From assembly GCF_003589595.1 (NCBI RefSeq), contig NW_020654748.1:5259167-5323166 (forward strand): a DNA stretch of 64,000 bases, in the 5' to 3' direction. Both the position numbers and the translations under genes were made by a program. This document shows positions 46,016 to 55,745 of the stretch, one piece after another. Under the pieces are notes generated by a model. It ran no database searches and was not told where the DNA came from. It was given only the letters and a program-made list of their open reading frames with translations. Origin of the DNA: Hyposmocoma kahamanoa. Taxonomy: Eukaryota; Arthropoda; Insecta; Lepidoptera; Cosmopterigidae. The number at the start of each line of letters is the position of its first letter. Positions within the stretch are counted from its first letter, which is position 1.

Positions 46016-46345
46016 TTGAAAAATAATAATCTCAGTACAATGTACAAAAAAAACCGATCTGAAAAGTTATTGGCATTACATCTATTTGCCAAATCGATTA
46101 CCGAAAAGTGCGCGAAACCGGATTCACCCATGGTGGCATATCATTTTTTTTTACCAGAGGTGCCACCCTTAGAGGTGGAATATTTTCTTCAAATTTAAAT
46201 GGGACCAATACTGAGGTACCCTCTTTCCAACAAAACAAGAATCATCAAAATCGGTTTACAAATCGTTATCGCGTAATATACATAAAAAAGAATACAGTCG
46301 AATTGACAACCTCCTCCTTTTTTCGAAGTTGGTTTAAAATACATT
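46016..46345 (-). repeat. CCGACTTCAAAAAAGG-family repeat, minus copy
   Basis: Reverse orientation: GCCACCCTTAGAGGTGGAAT, TCTTCAAATTTAAATGGGAC, CCTCTTTCCAACAAAACAAG, TCAAAATCGGTTTACAAATC, CGAATTGACAACCTCCTCC. It carries the uninterrupted CCCTTAGAGGTG site that is occupied by an insertion at 52.3 kb. Confidence 0.8.
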
Positions 46346-46629
46346 TGGTTGTAACTACCCAAACGCAATTTAACTTACTTACTTAAAAGTGGGCCCTTAA
46401 GCCCTTAATAAAAAAAATGAAATAAAAAAGTGATGCGCTCAGAATAGCTTTCCGAGGATGCTATGAATCTGGTTCTGGGCATGTACAGAGGTTCATCAAG
46501 AAATCGAAGATAGCAGCTCACAAGAGTATTTAAGTACTCGGGACTGGGGCGCCAACTCACTTACCCTACATCGTGTAACAGTCACTGCAAATAATATGTA
46601 AAGTCGTACCGAATTGATCCTCTTTCCTT

Positions 46630-46965
46630 TTAATAAGTGCGCATTTGACCTCAATCTCACCTGATGGAAAGTAACGGTGAGCTCAACCATGGAGCATGCA
46701 CACCTAAATAATGCCTATTCACTCTCGCCTTAAAAAAGGGCCAGTTAGAAGCATTCAGGGAATAATTCTGCAGCATGGAATTCCACTCAGCCGTTCGCTA
46801 TATAAAAGCCTAACGTGGACAAAATAAATGGATTGTATATCATTCCATCCACCAAACGAAATACATAAGTCACACACATAGGCTGCGTCGCACTTCAAGC
46901 ATTCCGTAATCCAACATACTGAGGATAAAGGCAGTGGGATTAAACAAGGGATGATAAAATCCACT
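46630..46965 (-). pseudogene. J2-type retroposon 3' end fragment
   Basis: Minus-strand match to J2: AATAAGTGCGCATTTGACCT, GCATGCACACCTAAATAATG, CCTATTCACTCTCGCC, then decayed C-terminal coding (TGGAATTCCACTCAGCC, matching the WNSLP region). Stops throughout. Confidence 0.75.
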
Positions 46966-47124
46966 TTTCTGTAGTAATTTCGAAAAAAATATTTCCGATA
47001 TTATTAAGGTTTACTTTCAAATGTACGTGGCAAACATAATATGTGCTATTATGGTCTTAGGAGCTCGATTGTTAATTGTTGGTTATTAAGACGGAGAACA
47101 TTCAGCTCGATATCGAATAAAGCC

Positions 47125-47453
47125 GAGTACTCACCAGCGAGCTGTAACTGTAACCGTTGCATGTTATGTAACCAAAAATCATAGTGTGTATGTGGTTCGC
47201 GAGCTTGCCGCGAGCGGTACGCGTGCGGTTGGCAGTGAGCCGTTTAATTGAAGACTGTTTCAAGCGTACACACTAGAACCTCGTTACTGTATATACACAT
47301 TACAGTTACAGCTCCCTAATGAGTGGGTACTCATTTTACGAGATTTCAGTGAGTACGCGTGAAAAAGTATTCACTCGCTAGAATGAGTACCTGATTATCG
47401 TCGGCTCACTGCAAACCACACGCGGTTCCGCTTGCGGCAAGCTCACGAACCAC
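47125..47453. repeat. Two interleaved inverted repeats
   Basis: Pair A: GAGTACTCACCAGCGAGCTG at 47125 with its inverse ending at 47332. Pair B: GTGGTTCGCGAGCTTGCCGC at 47192 with its inverse ending at 47453 (about 50 bp, few mismatches). The order is A, B, A', B', so they overlap rather than nest. Confidence 0.75.
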
Positions 47454-47576
47454 GTGCTCGCTAGTTAGTACCAGGCTGAATACGACACTCTTTCACTTCC
47501 CACTACAAGTAAGCTAAGTAGGTACTAAGACTGATATTTAAAAAAATAACTTTGATTAAACAAAAATGCCAAGATA

Positions 47577-47716
47577 AGCAAAATTTTCGTATTTATAAAA
47601 CGAACTTGGCCTAAGTTTAAGCAAGAAATTACTCGTACGAAATAAACTCTAAGTTTTATTAAATTTCTTGCGTAAACTTAAGGAAAATTAGTTTTGTAAA
47701 TACGAAATACTTGCTT
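47577..47716. mobile_element. 140-bp hairpin element
   Basis: The left arm (AAGCAAAATTTTCGTATTTA, TAAAACGAACTTGG, TTTAAGCAAGAAATT) pairs over about 56 bp with the right arm (AAATTTCTTGCGTAAACTTA to AAATACTTGCTT). The loop is about 27 bp. Related words occur at 34585. Confidence 0.8.
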
Positions 47717-47934
47717 AGCTCTCCATCTTTGCTTAGTCGAAAGTACGTTTCATTAACTAACGATTATTAATACCGTCAATTGCCGTGTGGTTCTCCTTTA
47801 CGAAATAAATTACATTAAATAGTGTTCCCGTGGTTGTCGCAGAAAACAATGAGTTGGAATCATTGCTAAATCGCGCGGTAAACTTGACCATAAATTCTTG
47901 TTTTTAGGGAAGGAAAGTCCCAAAAAGCTCAATT

Positions 47935-48196
47935 CTTTATGATATCGATTGACGGGACCAACGAATCGTGCTCAATTGTAGCGCCATTCAAAGCTTTAAA
48001 TCGCTAAGATCTGAGGGGCACTGCCACTGCGCCCGTCACCCTGAGGCAAGTTGACAACCTCATGTGCCTGTAATTTCACCAGCACCCTTCGACACCGGAA
48101 TGCAGTAAGCTCATATTACTGCTTGGCGGCAGAAATAGGTAAGGTGGCATTACTTCTCTGGCCGAACTCTTTCCCTAGTAGCTCAACAGATACTAA
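47935..48196 (-). mobile_element. SINE-B copy 17
   Basis: Minus strand, close to full length: TATGATATCGATTGACGGGA to GTAGCTCAACAGATACTAAT. Confidence 0.83.
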
Positions 48197-48225
48197 TATC
48201 GTAATCTAATGTAACTATTTTTTAC

Positions 48226-48416
48226 CATCCTGGTCTGCCAGGCAGAGGTCCCGGGTTCGATTTCCGAGTCGGGATGAATATTTATGTGGCCCACATTTAT
48301 TTCTCTCGGGACTTTGGGTGTAATTTGTGATTATCTGTGTGTGTATCCATGGCACCCGCGATACGGGGTTTCCCTAGTGCCGGGCTATGAATGTGTACGT
48401 TATTTTATTATCTTAA
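48226..48416 (+). mobile_element. tRNA-derived SINE (SINE-A), plus copy
   Basis: GCAGAGGTCCCGGGTTCGAT (B box), TTTGGGTGTAATTTGTGATT, GGCACCCGCGATACGGGGTT and a TTATTTTATTATC tail. The A-box end is truncated at about 48226, 30 bp after SINE-B copy 17. Confidence 0.82.
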
Positions 48417-48919
48417 ACTAATCTACCTTAAATTTAAATTAACAGTTAGGCTTTCTATTCGAGTAGTAAACGCAATTCCGTCATTTACAAAACTTGTTCT
48501 CGTCAACGCTTGCCTCCACTTTTCTTTCGGTTGACTTTTTGATGCAGTTGTCTTATAAGATGACCAATCAAACTCACTCATCGGCTTTTAACTTTATTAA
48601 ACATGTTCCTGTCTTATTTACCTATGGTCATTCTATACAGTACAAGTTCATACCTACGCATAAAATGATTAAGGCTAGGTAGTTCATCATGTTTACTAGG
48701 TCGTTTATCAAATAACATACGTGCTTACATTCGGTACTGAGAGATATATTTATCCACATTCTTATTATTATTGATATTATTAATAAAGATTATACAATAC
48801 AAAGAAAAACTCCTTCGATCTGATTAAACGCGACCCAGTGTCTGTTGCCACACCGGGGCCACTGCTCTTACCAACTAGCAATAGACGGAGTAAGCAGATT
48901 TTATGAATTTCTCTACATA
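48417..48919. other. Unrecognised stretch
   Basis: Around 48825-48900 the minus strand has a faint tRNA-like segment (GCTAGTTGGTAAGAGCAGTG) but no convincing B box. Otherwise nothing. Confidence 0.35.
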
Positions 48920-49310
48920 TATAGGGTCAAACTAGTATAAGACCTCAATGAGGATCTATTAAGCAAACTCCAGCGTGTACAGAATCTTTGCATCAGATTA
49001 ATATACGGATTGTGCAAGTTCGATAATATGTTTGAATATAGGAGGCTTCAGTGGCTGTCCATCCAGTTGTCTCTGCTTTCTCTATAATGTTCTATATGAC
49101 CCTCGTACTCCGCCTTACCTTACGGAACGTTTTCGCTTCCTCAGACAAAAGAAATAACCGTGAATTTAGGTCTAAAATGAATAACCTATTGAAACCTCCT
49201 TTCAGTCGCGCAGAGTATTTCAAAGACTCCTTTATGATTAAGGCTGCACAACTATGGAACGAACCACCGTCTGAAATCCGACATTCGAAGTCTGCGAAGA
49301 TTGCGTAAAT
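48920..49310 (+). pseudogene. Non-LTR retroposon (J5) RT C-terminal fragment
   Basis: Plus strand: LQRVQNLCIRLIYGL (about 48970), FEYRRLQWLS and a final frame FSRAEYFKDSFMIKAAQLWN with PPSEIRHSKS before a TAA near 49308. KAAxLWNxLPxxIR is the usual end of Jockey/CR1-like ORF2 proteins. A frame break lies near 49055. The tail region to 49640 is AT-rich with ATATA and TCTATTTATCTATCTA runs and AAAGTGTATATC, fitting a 3' UTR. Confidence 0.75.
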
Positions 49311-49846
49311 ATCTTCTGACACTGTCCTAGTCTGCAACATGTATATATTTATTGGTAAGTACAAGTTTATTTAGGTATATTTATATATACTAATATATGT
49401 AGGTATACTATATCGTTATTTATTATTTGATAAAATTAATGTTAATTTTTGTTTATCTATACAATTCAAATTATGCTATTGGCACACTACGTATCCCGCT
49501 CTGATTATCTTTTCTATATATCAAAGGTTGTCTGGAAGAGATCGCTCTTGATAATGCCGTCTTTTCCTACATTACTTTTAAGATGTCTATGTACTGTTTT
49601 TGTTCTTGTGTGTGATCATTAAAGTGTATATCTATTTATCTATCTAGTATAATACTAGTGAGCTCCTTGTGTTTTATCCTGTGGAGTTACTAAGGTTTTA
49701 ATGATAGAAACATCCCTGGGGACGCTCTTTGCATTATAGATAACAAGTAGGTAGGATAACTATTCCTTAACAGGATAAAGACAGTAATTGCCCATTTGGA
49801 AAAATATTTACTTTGTAAGCTTAATGAAGCATGTAAATTGTTGCCG

Positions 49847-50126
49847 TTTTTATGATACCAAGTCGTGCGCTTTGATGGTAAGCAAACACGTTTGTCCATA
49901 CTAGTTGCAGTGCCACTCAGAGCTTTAAATCACAAAGATGAGTGGCACTGCCACTACCCCGTCACCCTGAGACATAAGTTGACAATTCCCATGTGCCTAT
50001 AATTTAACCAGCACACTTACCCTTCAAAATCGGAACACTAATGCTCACATTACCGCTTGGCGGCAGAAACAGGTAATGTGACAGAATTTCCTTGGACGAA
50101 CACTTTTACAAGAAGCGCTACTGATT
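49847..50126 (-). mobile_element. SINE-B copy 18
   Basis: Minus strand, nearly full: TATGATACCAAGTCGTGCGC (with a short deletion) to TTTTACAAGAAGCGCTACTG. Confidence 0.83.
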
Positions 50127-52279
50127 TGTATGATAACAACGTAAATGGTCGATTATTGTAACAGTGAATCTGTTTGTCGGTAGTAGATAGCGCTCAAATT
50201 ATATAATCGCTATAGGACTCGAAATTCGCAATTTATAAAAGAACAGCATAACATCCCATGCCTAGCTTAACTTAGTGAGGAATTACACCAATACAGTATA
50301 ATCCCAAACTCTCTTAATATATGAATTATTTCTGTACTACAATTTACAAAAATTCGGTTTAAATTTTTTCGACTCAAGCCGAATGAAGAGAGCTCATAAT
50401 ACTGCTGTTTATTGATTGACGAATGCGAATTTATAAAAGTCGTACAACATACGTGTTGGTAAAAAGAATGCCGTGTGCCATTACCTTATTTCCATGTGTA
50501 TCATAAGATTAAATCCAATGTAATCAATTGAATGAATTTTCACATGGAACTTGATCGATGATCGTAAATACTTATGAAGCCATAAGAACATACAACCAGC
50601 TTCGTTCCGATAACAAACAATGTTATGAGCTCAAATATAAAATCGATGAATGTAACTCTTATAAGAGGGAACCTTCGATCGCTTTTTCCCCCATCGCCTT
50701 GGGCTATTTTATTCAGTATATTGTGTAAGAGGTTTGGAGTATGTGCGACTGAAATGTCATAGGTCTCATTTGGTTTGTCAATTAGCGCTCCAATCATAAT
50801 CTTTAATCACGTTTGTGTCCACAACACATATCACCACAATTGTTGAAGGCACGTGTTCAATATTTCAGTAAACATTGTGAGATTTGGGTACGACCCTTCA
50901 TTGTATACGGAGTAGTGCTTTAACATAGATAGGCATGTGGGTCTATAGTAGCTTGAATAAACATAGAATCTATTTGATAGAATTAGCATCGTCTTGGGAA
51001 AGTTATAGCGTGTTCTATTGTTAGGGAACTCATAATCTTGTAAAACAAAATAACTACATGAACATAATATTCCTTGAGAAAAATACGCTGGTAAATTATG
51101 ATTATGCTTTTTCAAAATTCGATAAAAAAAAAGTTTAAGAATCGAAAACAACACTTTAATTTTCGATGAAACTAGTAATTTTTGGTCGTCAATGCGCAGC
51201 GTAGTTATATGAAATGATTTTTGTATCCAAGTAAGCTGTTTGCTTAACGACCTGTATATGCAACAAATGTTAATGCGGTAACTATGTAGTTTGTATCCAT
51301 GTAGTGTACGTGTACCATAATCCTATGTAACATAAATAAAACATTAGGTAATGTGGAAACTCAATTACCGTGAGTGTTAAAATGGAAGCCATTGTTACAG
51401 TAAGGTACGGTAGAGCGAACTGCACTACTCATTTTACACGGTTTATTTGGAGCGTTCTTATCATACATTAGTGGCATGTGAAGACGACGCACTTAAGGTT
51501 TGAGACGGTATAGAATGAAAACAAAAAGTGTTAGAAAATCAGCTATTGTTTTATTTTATAGTGTAAATTTACGCTTTTTGATATTAGAAAACAAATCTTC
51601 AGTCAAATAATTAAGTACCTCTCCATTTTTCATTCTTTTTTTTTTTCAAATCAAAATCGGACATTTCTAATAACAAATAAAGATATTGTTGAATCTAGAG
51701 TGGCTTTGTGACTTGAAGTAAATTAATTTGCTCTTGGATTAAATATTTCTGTCTTATAACTAAAATACACTTTTGATACGTTTTTTTACTATTATCAAGT
51801 AATTATTCTCTAGCGTCTATAGGGAGAGGATCGTTTTGGTGGATTAATAAAATTAGTCTTCATAAAAAGAATTTTGTCTTTTTCTAAGTAATCTGTTTTT
51901 ACCGTGTACACTTTTGGGAATCATCTATTTTGTAACGGAAGTGTGAATGAAATACGCAAATAAGAAAAAAGGATATTAGACGTCACGTACATTGACTGAC
52001 TTCAAAGTAAGTAACTAAAGCACTTGTGTTATAGAAATCAGAAATAAATGCGCTACCACAAATACCCAGACCAGAGACAATATAGAAAAATTAGTTTTTC
52101 CACATTCCAGAGGCTATGAAAAGCTGTATGCAAGCCAGTTATCTTGTTGTTTGAAACATACTGTACAGTAAAATAGGAAATAAAAAATATAATTTACTTA
52201 ACGAGTTCTTAGGAAAAGAAATTATTATTACGAATTTAAATAGCGTATATTTGTTTTTGTTTTCTATACACAATCAACC
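50127..52279. other. Long unrecognised AT-rich stretch
   Basis: About 2.15 kb; no element, RNA or exon recognised. Confidence 0.45.
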
Positions 52280-52430
52280 TCAAAAGTGATTCATCTCCTG
52301 GCTTGCCATCCTTAGGGCGCGTTCAAATTAGCTGCTGTTAGAAGCGCTGCAGTCGCGCGGCTGAAGTAAAAGGCCAAATTCCTAAAGACCAAATTTTTAG
52401 TGATGTTTTATCTTTCGACTCAGTTACGCG

Positions 52431-52499
52431 ATGGATTCTGACGAAGAAACATTACTTTTGCCTAGTTCTTGGGGCCCACACTTCACATATGGGTATTAA
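52431..52499 (+). pseudogene. Truncated start of PIF-type first ORF
   Basis: ATG then MDSDEETLLLPSSWGPHF before TAA after 22 codons. An acidic MDSDEE-type N terminus is common for Harbinger nuclease (HARBI1-like) proteins. Only the start survives; everything with the DDE core is deleted. The identity is inferred from the position next to the terminal repeat and the start motif. Confidence 0.5.
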
Positions 52500-52545
52500 A
52501 AATGATTCATCTGCTATGTTTTTTTCAGCTGTACTTTCAAAATTG

Positions 52546-52680
52546 TCAATAAATTTTAGACAAAATTTCCCCATACCTTTTTTTATACAGTCGATTGGAA
52601 TAACTGGCGGAACTGCTATCCCATATTGCAGGGTGTTGTTTTACATCCTTTATAAATTCCTCAATTCGATTTTCATCCAT
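52546..52680 (-). pseudogene. MADF-domain protein fragment of PIF element
   Basis: Minus strand from ATG at 52680: MDENRIEEFIKDVKQHPAIW, then DSSSASYSNRLYKKRYGEIL, stop after 44 codons. The spacing of the helix, the W in xxxLW/IWD, and the Y-N-R-xxK pattern match the first half of a MADF (Myb/SANT-like) DNA-binding domain, the usual second protein of PIF/Harbinger elements that binds the terminal repeats. The domain is cut after its second helix, so it is non-functional. Confidence 0.75.
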
Positions 52681-52970
52681 CGTGGTTAATTTGAATAATT
52701 AACATGTACACCTCACTAACCGTGACTGCAGCGAAGGGCGCGAGGCCGCCGTGCGGCTGCAGCGCTGCTGCAGCGCGTCTAACAGCGGCTAATTTGAACG
52801 CGCCCTTAGAGGTGCAATATTTTCTTCAAATTTAAATGGACCACTACTCAGGTACCCTCTTTCCAACAAAAAATAATCATTAAAATCGGTTCACAATTAT
52901 GGCGTAACATACATACAAAAAAACATACAGTCGAATTGAGAACCTCCTCCTTTTTTGAAGTCTAACCGAC

Positions 52971-53224
52971 GGTAACCTATCACAAAGTCGAAAATGTTTT
53001 GTCCGAAATAACGTTTATTCGGATTTTCATTACATCGAAAACCGAATCATAACGAAACAGTTGTTCTTTCAGGATATGTTGAATGTTTATCGCAAAGACA
53101 CGATTAGGTTCGGTTAAGTTAGGTTTAAAAGAAAAAACATTTCCTCTCAAAGTTACTTTCGAGGTTATGAAATTTCGACCAAACGTTATTTCTGGAATAT
53201 GTCATTTCGGACTACTGATAAGTA
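52971..53224. other. Unrecognised stretch
   Basis: Nothing recognised. Confidence 0.4.
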
Positions 53225-53410
53225 GCCCCAACCGACTTCAAACAAAGGAGGAGAAAACAAACCGACATTTCGGGCCCTTACAAGTACCATGGTCGCTGGT
53301 GACTGAGGTAGTAAAGTCATCAATCAATTGTGTATAATATTAACGCGAACCACATTTTTTTGGTTGGTTTGTTTAAAAAAACAAATATACGCGATCCAGC
53401 CGGATCACAG
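53225..53410. mobile_element. R5 repeat, copy C, fused to a CCGACTTC repeat end
   Basis: CAACCGACTTCAAACAAAGG is followed directly by R5 words: ACATTTCGGGCCCTTACAAG, CCATGGTCGCTGGTGACTGA, AACGCGAACCACATTTTTTT and AAAACAAATATACGCGATCC. Confidence 0.65.
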
Positions 53411-54339
53411 GAATGTTTCTTTATGTTTACTCGATCTTTGTATTAATAATAACACTAGTGAAATGTGTTCACAAAAAATGGTAATAAGAACATGATTCAT
53501 TTAAAATAAATACTGCAAAAATACGCGATTCAGATCCGGAAAAAGAGTTTCATTTCCTTTAAATTGCTTAAAATTAGTACAGACGACGACGTATAAAGCT
53601 GAGAAAATTTTATGGTAATTCATTAGCGAAGCCCATAAATTTTGCTCTCAATGGTGCATACTCAAATAAATGCTGTATTTTAGTGAATAAAATGGACGAC
53701 TTCCAAAAGCCCAAAGTAAAGCAAAGATAATTCAATATGAAGAGCACAAATTCCCTTGACATTTAAGGTTCCCCGAGACGCGAACTTGAACGATTGGGAC
53801 TGATGGAGGAAGTTTTAAGCTACGCTATGGTTCTGCTACGATACTTGTATCCTTGCGAATCAATACATGATTACTTATGTATAAGGTTTGGCTTTTACGG
53901 ACTTTGAAAAGAAAGGGATATTCAGCTTTTGTTTAAGGTTAGTTGAAGTAAACACGAGCTGTCATTGTCGTGGTTATGCCATAGATTTAGTATTGGGTAC
54001 CAGTTGTAATCCTAATTACTGTAATTACTATAATTTAATTCGAGCGATGTTCATTTGCTCTGTTATTTTTTTACCTTTTTATCGCATTGTAATGGCAATA
54101 CGAATACCAACGTCAAATAAACATCACTCGTTTCGATCACTGACAAACGGTACACTACGATGAGAATCACTTAGAAGAGAATAAAATCCTTGAAAAACGG
54201 AGTAATTACGTTTCATTTTCTCAGATAAGGATCTGCTTCTTTATCTTAGAAGAGGGGATAAACTTACAACAAGCCCACAATTTGCGTGATTTAATACTAA
54301 AGTATTACATAATAAAGTTTGTGCATTATTGCCGTAACC
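53411..54339. other. Unrecognised stretch before the Gypsy element
   Basis: 53515-53560 has a short R5-like AATACGCGATTCAGATCCGG. No 5' LTR or primer-binding site of the following element could be defined. 54300-54340 has AATAAAG 30 bp before the gag-like start. Confidence 0.4.
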
Positions 54340-54349
54340 GATATTGTTA

Positions 54350-55745
54350 TGGAAGAATATCCAGCCCTTGGCAGGAGTAGCACTTCGAGCTTTAGAACGC
54401 CAAGTTATCCACGATCAGTAGTTGGAGCATGCATTACTACTCAGTCGGTGCCTCTTGTTACCCGAAACGACGTACATCGCGAGCAGAAAACGAACAAAGA
54501 GCACTTCGAGTGAAAGGAGTAGTATTCGTCGCCGTAAGCGTACACGGCAATCTAGACATGTGAAGTCGATGTCAACCGCTTCATCGAATTGTAGCAGCAT
54601 GGCGAGTCGTCCGCGAGAGCGACGAGAGAGACATTCCCGTCATCGAAGCAGAAGTTTGAGCCGTAGACGCGTGCACCTACATCGCCGCAGTCGCAGCCAC
54701 AAACAGAGCTGCCGCGCAAGGGCGAAATCAAACCGTAAGCGGAGTCGCAGCGGCGTACGATGAAGCCAACGGCGCTGCAGTAAGGAACATCATTGCGCAA
54801 AGCGCCATGCACGACATCAGGAGGATGTAGGTAATCTTAATAATAGTACGCAGATATTTTTCACTGAGTTACTAAAAACTTCAAATAGCAGCCGACCTGA
54901 CGGAAATAAATTTCCGATGTTAGGCAATGTTCTTCCGGAATTCGACCCAATGGTCAAAGGTCAAAACAATTCACGTATGGCTAAGTAAGGTTGAGGAGTG
55001 CTGGGGTGATGCCGAAATTATACATTACGCATTGCCTAAATTATCAGGAGTCGCTAGATCATGGTATCAGGCACTGCCATCTATGTCGTTTTCCTGGCAA
55101 GAATGGAAACTCAAGCTCGCTGAGTCCTTCTCTAGCAAGGAAGGAAGTGCTAACAGAAATGCTGTCAAAGCGAGTTAGGTTTAATGAACCTCTTGAGTTT
55201 TATTACTATGACAAAATCAACTTGTTGAATCGCTGCGAGATATATGGTAAGCGAGCTGTAGACTGCTTATTATACGGAATAAAAGATCGTTCATTAGGTT
55301 GGGTGCAAAAGCCGCTAAATGCCAAGAGCCGGAGCAAGTTTTACAATATTTTCAATCAATAAAGCGACAGCCGCAGGACACTGATAGGTCAAACAAGATT
55401 AAACAAGATAAACGAAGTGTTGCTAGTACTCCAGGTCATACAAGTGTCTCCTGCACGCCGTTTAATACTGTTAACAGTTTGAAAACACTGCCACCAAATA
55501 GGCCAACTACTGGTACACCAAGCAAATGTTACAACTGTAATGAAGTAAGCCATTACAGTTTTAAATATCCAACAAGATACTCAAATGCAATATATGTAAC
55601 AGATTAGGATATACAACTGTTAACTGCTCAAAATTGCCTAAAGATCCTAGAAATAACACAGATCCCGTATTGGAGAAATCCGTCATGCAAATTGAACAGC
55701 CCAAAGAGCACACTTTATACGCCTTAAAACTGTTATTATAGATAC
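54350..55745 (+). pseudogene. Gypsy gag remnant with SR-rich N part and CCHC knuckles
   Basis: ATG at 54350 opens MEEYPALGRSSTSSF. After a shift, 54422-54763 is extremely Arg/Ser-rich (RHSRHRSRSLSRRR), a basic, probably RNA-binding segment. From about 54960 the capsid-type core is readable: HVWLSKVEECWGDAEIIHYA, LPKLSGVARSWYQALPSMSF, LAESF. The end has two nucleocapsid knuckles, CYNCNEVSHYS (55527), in which the fourth Cys is replaced, and CNICNRLGYTTVNC (55586), in which His is Tyr. Gag normally packages element RNA. Frameshifts at about 54490, 54790, 55180 and 55320 break it. Confidence 0.83.

Larger units (their letters stand above)
52315..52805. mobile_element. Internally deleted PIF/Harbinger element
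   Basis: The ends GGGCGCGTTCAAATTAGC and GCTAATTTGAACGCGCCC are perfect inverted repeats, with a longer imperfect arm (GCTGTTAGAAGCGCTGCAG). The 3-bp direct duplication TTA flanks both sides (52312-52314, 52806-52808), and the related repeat at 46.17 kb shows the empty site CCCTTAGAGG. TTA/TWA duplication and two converging gene starts (transposase-like and MADF) are the known PIF/Harbinger arrangement. Far too short (491 bp) to be autonomous. Confidence 0.9.
52280..52970 (-). repeat. CCGACTTCAAAAAAGG-family repeat split by PIF element
   Basis: Outer parts (52280-52314 and 52806-52970) match 46150-46340: GGCTTGCCATCCTTA then GAGGTGCAATATTTTCTTCA, CTCTTTCCAACAAAAAATAA, CGAATTGAGAACCTCCTCCT. 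The inserted 491 bp is described separately. Confidence 0.82.

Noticed and set aside
48825..48900. A further tRNA-SINE on the minus strand
   Set aside because: A possible A-box-like segment but no B box of acceptable quality and no second copy.
53888..54163. 91-residue plus-strand frame as a host exon
   Set aside because: No recognisable domain and no convincing splice sites or similarity that I can name.
54422..54763. SR-type splicing factor gene
   Set aside because: Arg/Ser-rich but lacks an RNA-recognition motif and sits in line with Gypsy gag remains; treated as part of gag.
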